NCBI GenBank assembly: GCA_020205615.1
Contig: JAINUW010000046.1
Coordinates: 28,501 to 92,500 of the forward strand
Length of the DNA: 64,000 bases
Source: Panax quinquefolius
Lineage: Eukaryota > Streptophyta > Magnoliopsida > Apiales > Araliaceae
Direction: 5' to 3'
The notes beneath the pieces are model-generated. The model was not told the DNA's origin, made no database searches, and worked only from the letters and a program-made list of their open reading frames with translations. The number at the start of each line of letters is the position of its first letter. Within the stretch, counting starts at the first letter, position 1. This document shows, one piece after another, positions 43,178-54,077 of this stretch. The position numbers and the translations under genes were made by a program.

Positions 43178-44352
43178 GATAATATAGTTTCGATAATTGC
43201 ACATTTTGGGGCTCGAAATATTACAGTACAATACCTATAACTTTTCTTTTATTTTTAATTTAGTCCTCCAAGTATTATCAAACTTGCACCACCTCCCCTA
43301 ATAGTAAATAATGTGAATCAATAGTTCAATCATGTGAATCAATAGTTATAATCTTGTGAAAATATGAATTACAGTATAGTACCTCCATCTATACCTCCAT
43401 TTTTAACTTAGTTATGCAAGTATATCAATCTTGCACCAACTCCCCTAATAGTACATGAATGTGATTCAATAGTACACACATGTGAACAAATAGTTATATA
43501 AGCATGTGAATTAGTAGCAATTAATTGCTCATTCATCCGATTAATTATCCGATTTATCAATATAACCCCCAGACATCAATTATCATCGGAATAGATGTTG
43601 ATTTCCACTAACACTAATAATCCCAACACAATGGAACTATCAAATTCATCTTTAATCAACACAAACTTATTCATCATTAATATTATAACTCACAATATTT
43701 AACAACCGTGTCGCTCCTGTGAAAGAGGGGCTTTCCGATAAGGATTTCTCCTTATCGGGCGCCGCAATTAGATGACCAAACCTCTCCTCGATGTAACTTC
43801 TAGACATTGTAAATATTGCAAATTAATAATATAAATAATTTTGTCGTCTCAATTATTGATTTAATAATATAACATATTATGTAGATGATAATCGTGACAA
43901 TAATTGAATCAATAATATGAGAGATATGATGTAGCAATTATCAGAGCAATAATTGAGTATAACCGAGTGTCTTCTCACGTAAGCATCAATAACAAATACC
44001 GCAGTGCTACTACGCAACCACGCCAGACATCGCATTACTTTTACTACTGGGTAGGTCAACAGTTTTAACGATAACACTTCCGCCATTATTTTTATAAAAA
44101 GATAATTCTGTCGTTTTCTTATTATGGCAATACTTTTGTTGTGGGGTCCACCAATGATTGTGTCGTCGTACGAATATTCCCTGTTAAAATAAATATTCCC
44201 TGACCAATCGAATATTATATAACCACTTAATTACTTTGTTAAATTTATAAATATTACCCACAACTATAACTTTATATTATATCAACACCATAATATTCAA
44301 AAATATATTTCGAGAGAAATTAATTTTTATTCATAAAAGTTGGGGTCTTACA

Positions 44353-44440
44353 GCTATGCCTCGTTTGCACCTATATACAAAGGGTTTGACTTGTATAAAA
44401 GTTGATAAGGCATGTAAAATGATATTTCAATTTTATCTTA
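44353..44440 (-). other. Short reversed LTR-B2 piece
   Basis: It reads like the reverse B2 LTR at 11985-12060 (TTGCACCTATATACAAAGGG) and is the reverse complement of about 45255-45345 in the forward B2 LTR. A TA tract (44456-44502) separates it from forward-oriented B2 sequence. Confidence 0.65.
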
Positions 44441-44452
44441 GGCTCTTATTGC

Positions 44453-44455
<3 letters not shown>

Positions 44456-44502
<47 letters not shown>
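44456..44502. repeat. (TA)n tract at orientation switch
   Basis: About 23 TA units exactly between reversed and forward B2 sequence. It is a plausible breakpoint for a fold-back or inversion. Confidence 0.85.
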
Positions 44503-44505
<3 letters not shown>

Positions 44506-45742
44506 GAAATCGAACAGACGTGCCTGGATTGATAATCTGTGGCTTTTTACTACTTTAATATATATAATTATAAATTCGTGGCTTTTTATTACTTTAATAT
44601 ATATAATTACTTTATATATATGTTGATATTCGACTATGATTAAAATATCTATTTTAACTGTTTATTCAATGTAAAGCTGCAATATTAATGTTTATGAACT
44701 AGATTTATCTAAATCTAGCCATATCTAACTTATATCTGGTTCAAAAGTTGTAAAACTGGAACAGTTAACCTAGAATGGCTAAGATTTATTTAAATCTAAT
44801 TTTCTTTCTAGTTTTTGTAAGTATTAAGCAATCACGCGTCCCTAGATCTGTATCTAAAGGAAACGAGAAGCTTGGGTACGCGCATACAAGGATTTAACTA
44901 ATGAATCCTTTGTTTTGCGATGTTTAGATTAATTATCTATTTTATTTGCTATGCATGCTATTCATATGACATTATGTGAGCCTAGGAGCCACGAGATCTA
45001 AGATCCAGCTGATGGATCTAGATCTGGTTCCTATAATGGACCCTTTTCAGTTGTATAGTTAGCTTGTAAATTATATTTGTGGTGCTCGGGTAACTTTGAT
45101 GGCTTTCATGCCTATAAGGAGCCTGACAATTATATGTATATTATTTTTTCGAAGATGCTTCGCATCTCGAGAATAAAATCAAAACAAGCCGAATACGGAA
45201 TAAAATGGAAGTATCAAAGGCTTTAATTACTATGTGAGCATAAGGGTTTGAAAGCCTGTTTTCAAAATATCATTTTACATGCCTTGTATTAAAATTGAAA
45301 TTTTGTACAAGTCAAACACTTTGTATATTGGTGTAAACGAGGTATAGTACTACTTCTAAATAATTCACTTAGGCCCAATTAACTGCACATATACACACTT
45401 CAAATAATTAGAGAATTGATAAGATGTGGTAACTGTGTTTTCCCCCTGCTTAATCAAGCCCTTGAACTCTAAGAATCTTGGTCTCCAAGGCCTGTTCAAC
45501 AGAGTCCAATAATTAGGCCTTTTTAACTTGTCATAAACTCGGTTGAGTTGGTACAACTATTTCACTCCTACCAACTGGCAGCTCTGTAAAATTAAATATT
45601 TTCAAATCGTTAACATTTTATATTGGACACTTTTGTCAATTTCACCCTTTCAAACTAAATTCGAACCACATAGAAAACATAAAGTGTAAGAAATATTTAA
45701 AATAGGAATTCAAAAAAAAGGAAATTTTTCCTGAAGTCAACA
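44503..45742 (+). mobile_element. LTR-B2, forward, 3' part
   Basis: It matches the reverse complement of 11784-13000 in order: GATTGATAATCTGTGGC repeats, the TAGATTTATCTAAATCTAGC block, the TTTGTTTTGCGATG block and AGGCCTGTTCAACAGAGTCC. It ends TCCTGAAGTCAACA, followed at once by a PBS. The 5' part of the LTR is absent. No coding sequence. Confidence 0.75.
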
Positions 45743-45762
45743 GGTGCCGACTCTGCTGGGGA
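45743..45762 (+). promoter_or_regulatory. Putative PBS of B2 element
   Basis: GGTGCCGACTCTGCTGGGGA follows the LTR end directly. CGACTCTGCTGGGGA-type sequences are the priming sites of Tat-like elements and are not the Met-tRNA type. The tRNA identity cannot be fixed by eye. Confidence 0.65.
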
Positions 45763-46859
45763 CAGTAAAGGGCTTAAGCCGTATTTCAATCTGTTCAAAA
45801 TTCCCTTTCTTATATGTGTGTGTGTGAATGTTGTCTTTACATTAAATGGATGTGAATGAATGCTCTATTTACTGCACTTTAGTGCCTCATACAATATCTG
45901 CATTTTGTATTAGTGCTTCGCCTAATGTCATCATTTCATACAGTGAGACACGATATATTTGAATGTATGTTATGTGATTCCTCCACCAGGAGGTGAACCC
46001 GTCAGTGTTTGATTACTGGACTCCACGGAGAATAATCCCGCGAGGCTCAGGAAAGGCACCACTAGATCCACTCCAATTGAAAGATCAGATTAGCTTCCCA
46101 TTTAGTAGATTGCGATGATCTGGGGACCTTCATGCCGAAAAACCATGAGAGTAGCTTAAGATAGGTCAGCCCATGATAAACCAAACGCGAAGGGGAGTCT
46201 CTTCATGCCTTTCCCTTTTAAATTTCATGTAAATTTTGATTCAATGTAAATTACGATTCCATGTAAATGTAAACAAAAGAAAATAAAAAGAAAATGTTCA
46301 TTTCCATTCCTTGTATTGTTCAAATATCAAATCCTATCATCAAAACAACTGACATTTTTTTTACAGCAAAATATTAAAAACCATAAAAAACCAACACATT
46401 TCATTAATACATATTATTAATGCTTATCAAGACTAAACTACTTACTCTTCTTGTAGGCAAGATTAGTCCCATTAGCAAATCAAAATCTAAGAAGGCACAT
46501 GACCTATCCACCGACTTGGCTGAAAGTGCCTAACACGAATCAGGTTTTGTGTCTCAAAAGGAATTTGAAAGACTTAAGAATCCAATAGCAGAGCAGAGTT
46601 GGCTATCCTCCTGAAAGAACAAAGTAAAAGCACTCAGGGCTAGTCAACGCCCATTCAACTAGAGTCCTCCTCATAGGGTGGCAATCAAAGTGCTGGGAAA
46701 AAGGAGGAAATGTAGATACATGAACCTCGATCCAATGAAAGAACTAACAAAACCCCTGAAATCACAAACCTTGGGGATAACCGAGAAATCGGGGATATAA
46801 GAAACAAATTCCAACAAATGGAGGAAACCATCCGGTCAATTAAAGGGACTGAAAACTAT
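45763..46859 (+). other. Leader of B2 element
   Basis: An untranslated leader of ~1.1 kb with a TG run near 45813. From about 46500 it contains short Gag-like fragments with many stops. No repeat or other gene was recognised. Confidence 0.5.
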
Positions 46860-47530
46860 GGAAATGTCACCTATTCAGATCTCTGCATATTTCCAAGGGC
46901 TCGATATCCTGACAAATTCCAAGTTCCAAAATTTGAAAAGTAAAATGGGGCAGGCGATCCTTATATGCACCTAAAAGTATATATTGGCGAGCTGGGGGTC
47001 TTATGCTGAAGATGAAAGCCTCAGAATTCAGCTTTTCTAAAAGAGTCTCACTGGAGAGGCTAGAGCCTGGTATGCCCAACTGGAAAATGCCAAAATCCAT
47101 AACTGGGAAGAATTGGCCCACACCTTTCTAAATCAGTACAATTTTCAGTCACAAATGGCACCGGATCAATACCAAGTGACTAAAGTCAAAAAGCAGAGTA
47201 CTGAGTCTTTCCGTGAATACGTCCAAAGATGCAGGCGTATGGCAGCACTGGTTAGCCCACCAATGACAGAAACTGAAATGGTAATGACTTTCATAGACTT
47301 CCAAGAGGCACCTTACTATGAGAGGATCCTAGCAGGAATTGGCAAGCCATTCTCGGAGATGATCAAACATGGTGAAATAGCAGAGATGGACCTGAAAGCG
47401 GGCAAAATTAAAGATCTCACAGCCTTGGAAGCAGTCGTCGAACATATACTGGTCGCTATGCGAGCACTCTCAATAGGGTATCCAAGAGAGGCAATGAAGA
47501 TGTATCCATTATTTTACAGGGGGTAAGCTA
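46860..47530 (+). pseudogene. gag: Tat-like Ty3/gypsy Gag (retrotransposon gag domain)
   Basis: From 46878 one frame reads DLCIFPRARYPDKFQVPKFE, the conserved entry of Tat gag. After a frame change, 47020-47526 reads LTGEARAWYAQLENAKIHNW, FLNQYNFQSQMAPDQ, ESFREYVQRCRRMAA, PPMTETEMVMTFID and YYERILAGIGKPFSEMIKHG. These are the motifs of the retrotransposon gag domain in order. Stops at about 46936 and 47038 and a frame shift disable it. It forms the capsid in autonomous relatives. Confidence 0.82.
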
Positions 47531-48600
47531 GAAAATCAACCTATAGTCCCCTCATTTAGAAGAAGTAAAGAAATCTGCCATTTCAAAAACACGCTGAATT
47601 CAACCAATGCCAGGACAGAAAGAGAAATTTTGAAATAACATAAAATCGGGTGTTCAATCCATTAGGCGATTCCCTTGAAAACATCTTGGCATTATTAATC
47701 AACTAGAGGAAAATTACTGAATTGGCTCCAACTCTTGATCCAAAAAGCAAAAGATACAATCCAAGCCAGAGATGTGCTTACCACTTAGGGTTTCTGGGAC
47801 ACGATACACAAGATTATTGGTTCTTAAAGCATAAAATCTAAAATCTGATTGAAATTGGTGATGTTGTGGTCCAACGACCTGACCAGTAAAATGTCAACAC
47901 TAACCTTTTATTGCAACATGATACAGAGGGAGTGAACATGATCGGCTCAAGAAGCGCTAAAATTCATCCAAATCATAAGTATATGCGAAGGATGGAGGAA
48001 TACCCCCAGAGGAATAGAACAAATGTCCTAGAGTGGGAAAATTAAGAGGAATATAGGACAGTAATTCAAAAATTAGAGACAATCCAGCATCAAGTAACTC
48101 TGTTGGCTAATCTGATAGTACGCCTACATCAGGTTACAAGGCAATTTTTCACTCAACTCTCAGAAAGCCAAGAGAAAAAAGAGGTTAACTAGAATTCAAG
48201 CTTATACCCCTCCAAGATGAGCCAGCTAAATGAAGAAGGTTAAAGTGGGCTGAAAGCACAAGAAAAGTGGAATGATAAAATTACAAGAAGATCTCACCAG
48301 TAGAAAAATCGCTAGGGGAAATGTGAATTCTAAAAGAAAAAGGATCAAACAACCTCTAAAAGAGACTGAAAATTCACCCTAACAAATCAAATGAAGATAT
48401 GCTACACTTTTTGATAAGCGAAGGAAAGATTATTGAGTTGCTACCTCCTGTAAATCCTGAGATGAAAAGTTATGATTCCACCAAGATATGTTACTACCAT
48501 TCTATTCACATGGACATGCAACTGAGGAATATTGGTCGCTAAAGCATAAAATCTAGGATCTCATTGAAAGTGGAGAACTGAAGATAAAAGTCCCCATAAT
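47531..48600 (+). pseudogene. Gag C-terminal part of B2 with two zinc-finger-like motifs
   Basis: At about 47773 the frame reads CAYHLGFLGHDTQDYWFLKHKI, and at about 48489 a second, frame-shifted YYHS...GHATEEYW.LKHKI-like motif followed by DLIESGELKIK. In Tat-like elements a C-x2-H...H-x4-C/W motif of this type closes Gag. Finding it twice ~715 bp apart suggests a duplicated or extended Gag. Multiple stops are present. Confidence 0.6.
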
Positions 48601-48641
48601 CAGAAAAGGCGAAAAGGAAATGAAGAGCTTAAGATTTCCAC

Positions 48642-49052
48642 TTGAGATCAGATAGTTCAAAGGAAGTGATGGAGATGAGCTCCAATCCTGACAGAACACA
48701 AGGTGAACCCATCATAATGAGGGGAGTGGTAGAGGAAACAAGAAAGTCCCCTAAGGAAATTCTTCTACCACCATCAAACATCTTGTTGCAAAAAGTTAGC
48801 AACCACATTCCTGATTTTACCTTTCTGGATGATGAGGAGGAAATACTGATCCTTCCTAGTGCAGAAAAATCCAAAAAGAAAAGTTTCTTGCAAGAAATAC
48901 AACAACAGTTTGAGAGAGATTTTATAATCAAATCCTCTCAAGCCCATGAAAAAGGTGAAGGAATAGATGAAGAAAAAAGTGGTGAGGTTGTTGGGGAAGC
49001 CAACCCATCGAGGAATCAAGAGTTCTTCCCTTTTACGATGGGTCCAGTCTGA
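48642..49052 (+). pseudogene. Unrecognised charged ORF in B2 interior
   Basis: 136 codons, rich in Glu, Ser and Lys, with EEEILILPS and a Gln/Glu stretch. It has no recognised catalytic motif. It lies where a protease would begin in autonomous Tat elements, but D-T/S-G is not visible. It may be part of a spacer ORF in a non-autonomous element. Its function is unknown. Confidence 0.35.
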
Positions 49053-49199
49053 GCATCCTCGGGGGATATAGAGAATCAGGAGGTGATCAAGTTATAGCAG
49101 TAATTGAAGATATTCATGACCAGGAGGTGACCTCTATTACGAGCCTTAAAGGCAACATAACCACTGACAACTGGACTATCAGGCTTCAGCTAGCCAAAA

Positions 49200-49830
49200 A
49201 GACAAAGACCTAATCTCGCCTTATCCACGGAAGTACATAGGCAGCCATCTATGGTGCGGTCAAACCAGAAAAAATTCCAAAAAAACCCTTCAAACTAAAC
49301 CAAATATTCCAAAAATCCACTTAAACCAATCAAAACAAACACCTTTTAAATTCCCAGGATACTTCACTCCAGAATACCAGTTTCCAACCATTCAGGCCAA
49401 GCCTATGAAAGACCTGATCTCCCCTCATCAATGGGAGTACGTAGGCAACCATCTACGGTGCGGTCTAACCCTCAAAAGAAATAAACCAAACACTCTACCT
49501 CTTAACCCAAAATCCAACCCAAATATAAACCCAAAGACTAGTCTTAAGACACCAAATCAAACCTAAAAGCCTACACCCAAGAAAAACCCTCAAAGCCCGT
49601 GACCCATATTGAAAAGACCCAGCGGCACCTCATTGTCATTCTATCAAATCTGGCACAAGTCCCGAAAAGGAAGAAACAGCGATATATCAAGATAATCAGT
49701 AATAGGGATGAAATGGCCATCATCATAAGATGCAACTCGTCAGCAACTCATCATGCCTGAAGTGCGAGAATAATTGATCTCCTTTGACATAAGTAGTACA
49801 TGGGCAACCGTCGTGGCAAAGTCTATCTCA
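49200..49830 (+). repeat. Three dispersed copies of a GTACGTAGGCAACC-type block
   Basis: Copies at about 49205-49260 (AGTACATAGGCAGCCATCTA), 49425-49480 (AGTACGTAGGCAACCATCTA) and 49792-49820 (AGTACATGGGCAACCGTCG), the first two followed by TGGTGCGGTC or CGGTGCGGTC. Such blocks are common in untranslated parts of Tat/Ogre-like elements. No reverse transcriptase or integrase is found around them. Confidence 0.6.
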
Positions 49831-50864
49831 TACCCGACGACTTGTTACCCCAGATCAAGATCACAAATGAAACCTTGCATATCAAATCAAACTCGGGTGA
49901 AGTCATCACTAACCAAGATGAGATCTTAGGGCCAATTCAGTGGAGTCCGAATGCCTCTCGACATCAATTATTAAAGTTGAAAAATAACACAACGATATAT
50001 CAAGCATGATCATCAGCAAGGAACTTCAATGAGCTGACATCCTCTATCTGAAGCCTTCATCAAATTAGAAGAAGAAAATCAGCAAAGCCAATTGTGCCTA
50101 TAAGTCAAAAACAAGGATTGGGGCAAACCAAGTATCAAAGTCCAAATCCACTACATGTTCACCATATGGGTCAAGAGGTAAAAGACTCTTGCGATCTTAG
50201 CATCCTATCAGCCCATCTGTCAAAGCAACTACCTCAGACAACAAGCAATACGGGGGCAATTTCAGAATCAATGACAACCCGATATTGGGACCTTTACATC
50301 AAACAATACTGGGTAAATGTCAAAAATAGGGACAACTTAACACTGGGGCATTCATCGACCATCCTAAAAAGGAAAATGCACCAGTTGGCATCATCAGCAT
50401 AGTCCATCATCAGTAGAGCTTCCCTCATATCATCTCACTGGCGATCCGGTATGATCATGTGGTCTTTTCCAATCATAATTTTCTCAAAATAAATAATCCA
50501 CATGTGAGGTATGACTCTTTCATCTCTTTATGTGCTTTCATTCTCCATTTACATGCATTACCGATACTATATATGTTAAGTATTCTTAGAAAATGGTTTT
50601 AAAAGAGAAAACTTTTGCTTAACTTGTTATGAATGAGATTAATTCTGATAAGCGTCTGTGGAGAAAGAATCATGGGAAAATCAGAGAATTAAGATTATTC
50701 AACCCTTTTGATTAGGCACAACATCCTAGTTCAAAGCGCTTTTGGAACAAACTTGACCTCATATGCATGTCTGCACTTTGTGATTGCCCTGACTCTTAGT
50801 TGTGGGGTATGAAGCTATCGCGAAAACAATAACAATTAATGAGAAAAAAAGTAACCAGCTTAAT
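49831..50864 (+). other. Non-coding 3' interior of B2-type element
   Basis: Open frames are at most ~100 codons (50094-50402) without recognisable motifs. No PPT followed by a B2 LTR start is seen. Confidence 0.4.
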
Positions 50865-51365
50865 GTCTAGAATTTTGGCCTAGGTTATTCGAGTTATTAA
50901 GCCTGAGGGGTGTCTCTACAACTGGTGCCCTAAAGTCGTCTGGTTTGGGAGTCACCGGCCCAACACTCGTTACATGGGTAACTTAGCGCCTACGAAAATG
51001 AGCATTGAAAAAAGGAAAAGGAAAAACTTGAGCAGATTTGAATCATGGCCTAGGTTATTCAAGTAATTAAGCCCAAGGGATGTCTTTACACTTGGTGCCC
51101 CAAAGCCATCTGGTTTGGGAGTCACCAACCCAACGCTCGCTACATGGGTGACTTAGATCCTAAGAAAATGAATCTTACATAAGCTCAAGCGAGGAGAAAT
51201 AGAGTAGACCGCCTGACTTATCTCAAAGTGTGGCCTTTGTTACTCGAATCAGTAAACCCAAACGAGTATCTTAACACCTAGTACCCTAAAGCCGTTAGGT
51301 TTGGGAGTCATTGGTCCAAAACTCATTAAATGGGTAACTCTGAATAGCCTAAAAAAATGAGACAA
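50865..51365 (+). repeat. ~165-180-bp tandem repeat, three copies
   Basis: Copies start near 50865, 51035 and 51214. Each contains GGCCTAGGTTATTCGAGTTA, a TGGTGCCCTAAAGTCGTCTG-like segment, GTTTGGGAGTCACC and TACATGGGTAACTTAG. The third copy is the most diverged. Confidence 0.8.
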
Positions 51366-51529
51366 GTTAAGCGACAGAAAAAATAAATAAAATTTACAAA
51401 TCATGAAAATGAAACCCATGCTAAGAGTTGCGTCACTCATATTGTGTATGGCATATGAAATTAATTTTGCAAAGAATAACATCTAGAGCGAAAATGAAGT
51501 GTCTTTGATATAGGAAGATTGTAAGGACC

Positions 51530-52617
51530 GAGAATTTTAAATGACTATATTTTTACGAATGATTGTTTTATTATTTTATTAATTATTATAATTATTGGTA
51601 TCTGTATTATTTTGAACATATGCAATATGAATTAAGCAGGTTAGTCAATTTAATTATTATAAGTTGACTAAGAAGGAAAACTAATATGGATAGTTTTCAA
51701 AACACTAATTTGAATTTTAAATAGGGATTTGAATATTAATACAATTATAATTGTATTTCAATTATGATAAGTATGTATGCGGTATGTATATGCGTAATGT
51801 TAATTTTTGATCAATTATAGCATAACATTAGAAAACCCTAATGTTAAATTTATAAACCCTAATTTAAAATTCAAATAGGAATTTGAATATCAATACAATT
51901 ACAATTTAAATTATATTTAACAATGACATGTGATTGTATTTATGTGATTAAAGATAAGTGTTATTCATTGTAAATCTAATTAGTACACCCTAATTGTTAA
52001 AGTTAGAAACCTTAATTCTAGATTTGGAAAGCTTAAACCCTAATTGGTAACCCTAAACCCTAATTTACAAACCCTAATGGTAATTAGCAAACCCTAAAGG
52101 TTAAAATTTAAGGGAAGCATGTGAAATGACCAAACTACCTTTAAAATTATTTGGGAAATGACCAAAATACCCTTTTGGATGTAAAAAGACTAAAATACCC
52201 TTTATCTTATGTTTTTACCAAAAGATATAGCCAAATCTTGGTGAGCCACCACTCTAGATCTCACATGTGCTCTAAATTAACTACAATCAACCACTACATC
52301 ACACCTAGCAACAACTACATACATTGAATCAAAATTTAGAAACTTAAAGAAAGAGAAAATCATTCACTTTAGTTTCTAAACATAGTCAACTCTCTCTCTC
52401 TCTCCCTCTCTCTCTCTCTATCTCTCTCCTAAAGCACTAAATTTTTTAAGAAACTCAGTCATAAGTTAAGCAAGAACCACCCCATAACCATACAAGATTC
52501 GGATCAGAGAGCAGAAATCAAAAGATTACTCAAAAAGGTATAAACCCTAATCCTAGTCTAGATCTTGTATGCTTAAGTAGATTCTATGTTTTTATGTTTA
52601 AATATGTGTTATGTTAT
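51530..52617 (+). mobile_element. LTR-like block (probable Ty3/gypsy LTR part)
   Basis: It starts TGTAAGGACCGAGAATTTTA, close to the LTR-A start TGTAAGACCCCAACTTTTA. It has a tandemly repeated AT-rich segment (51700-51940), many AAACCCTAAT words (51830-52100), a CT microsatellite at 52389-52431 and a purine-rich 3' part. No end or target duplication was found because a CACTA terminus begins at 52618. It could alternatively be old intergenic DNA. Confidence 0.4.
52389..52431. repeat. (CT)n microsatellite
   Basis: An interrupted CT run. In plant LTRs and promoters such tracts often lie just downstream of the transcription start. Confidence 0.85.
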
Positions 52618-53230
52618 CACTACAAAAAAATGGGCCTTTAGCAACGATTTTTCGGGCAACGACTTTATAAGTCGTTGCTAAAAGTATATGTTTAGCAACG
52701 AAATTTGTCCTTCGTTACAGATTGTGTCAGGCTTTCACTTTTTGCTACGAAATTCATAAGTCGTTGCAAAATTTCGTTGGTAATTCATTAGCAGGAAAAA
52801 AATTCGTTAGAAATTCGTTCCAAAATTTTCGGCCACTTGATTTCCCATCATCGTGGGCAACAAAAGTTTTTTTATTGCTAAAAATGGGTTTTAACGACGA
52901 TTTTATAGGCAACGACTTTATAAGTCGTTGCTAAAAGTGTATGTTTAGCAATGAAACTTGTCCTTTGTTGCAGATTGTGTCAGGCTTTCACTTTTTGCAA
53001 ACAAAATTCATAAGTCGTTGCAAAATTTGGAAACAAAATTCGTTAGAAATTTGTTGCAAAATTTCTAACCACTTGATTTCTCCTCATCGTGGGCAATGAA
53101 TTTTTTTTTTTGATATATTTTGTTTCCTAATATGGACCACATTCATTGGCAACAATTTATATTTTCGTTATATATTTTATACAACTTTTTGCAACGACTA
53201 TTAAAATGTTGCCTTAAATTAAGATAATCC
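52618..53230 (+). mobile_element. CACTA (En/Spm-type) transposon terminus with subterminal repeats
   Basis: It opens with CACTACAAAAAAATGGGC, the typical terminal inverted repeat of plant CACTA elements. It is followed by many TTAGCAACGA and GCAACGACTTTATAAGTCG motifs. CAACGACTT/AAGTCGTTG form a perfect 9-bp hairpin at about 52658 and 52912. A ~255-bp internal duplication covers 52634-53100. No transposase and no opposite terminus (GTAGTG) are visible before the copia element, so only one end is present. Confidence 0.75.
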
Positions 53231-54077
53231 CAATAAGCATGTTTTTGTAAGACCATATTCTAGATTTGGAGAATTGTCAAAAAAATATTCGTATTTAGTA
53301 TTTAAAATTATGTCCAAATGCGGAACATATTCGTTTCTATTTTTATTGAATAAACAAATTATTCAAATATCTGAATTCGAATGTCAAACACCTAATAAAC
53401 AATTTATTCAATTTATTTATAAAAAGTAAAAATAAAAAAATATTGACCAATTACTAACAAATCACAACCATTTAAAGTTATAAAAATACATATCATAAAT
53501 GGGAGACATATCAAATACATCATCATTCATAATTGATCATAAAAATCAATTAAAATTTACTAATATAAATTGTACATATAAGTTGTATAAATTGTACTTA
53601 TAAGTTGTTCCATATTATTTAATTTATTTTTTGCTAAATTTAAATGTATATAAAAGAAAAGAGATACATATACTTAGGGGCATTCCCCAGATCGATAAAA
53701 AATATCAAGAAAGGGAACTCAACATGACAAATAGTGAAACTCAAATTCTAGGACAATACAAGAGCATAAGGCCAAAATAGAGCAAATGAGCACTGCATTG
53801 GACTTCAAGAACACTGCAGAGCATCCGACCAACAAAACAATAAACAATACCATAGTCCAAATAGGTTTGCAAAGTAGTAGCACGCCAAGAAATAAATGAT
53901 TTGCATAGCAGAAACACATAGCAGAAGCAACACAACATCGCTGCTAATAGGACCTTCATTCAGCAATTTTTCCGCAAACGATGTTGCACAATATAACAAG
54001 AAACCATTTAGCAACATTCATTGGCAACCATTTTTTTTCGTTCAGCATTTAATATATTTTTTGTAATGACTTTTTTT
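53231..54077. other. AT-rich, probable CACTA interior
   Basis: Weak CAACGA/TTGCAACA-like motifs recur at 53955-54040, suggesting continuation of the CACTA element. An apparent reading frame on the minus strand near 53719-54017 has no recognised motif. Confidence 0.4.

Larger units (their letters stand above)
33590..44352 (-). mobile_element. Full-length family-A Ty3/gypsy chromovirus, TSD GCTAT
   Basis: Complete element of 10.76 kb on the minus strand: 5' LTR 41389-44352, PBS 41370-41387, internal region 36566-41388, PPT, 3' LTR 33590-36565. GCTAT is duplicated at 33585-33589 and 44353-44357. The internal order gag, protease, RT, RNase H, integrase, chromodomain is that of chromoviruses, and the integrase C-terminus resembles the Tekay/Del-like group. 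The two LTRs are nearly identical by eye, implying a recent insertion, yet every domain carries frameshifts. Confidence 0.92.
41389..44352 (-). repeat. 5' LTR of the chromovirus
   Basis: On the plus strand it begins TGTGACGCCTCC and ends GGGGTCTTACA; 2964 bp. It aligns with 33590-36565 almost base for base except for clustered mismatches (for example around 41650-41670) and the hairpin minisatellite at 42540-42990. The TATA box is at 43168-43177 (minus). Confidence 0.9.

Noticed and set aside
52500..52617. First exon and splice donor of a host gene (AAAAAGGTATAAACCC)
   Set aside because: No open frame or downstream exon is found; the block begins like an LTR and is followed by a CACTA end.
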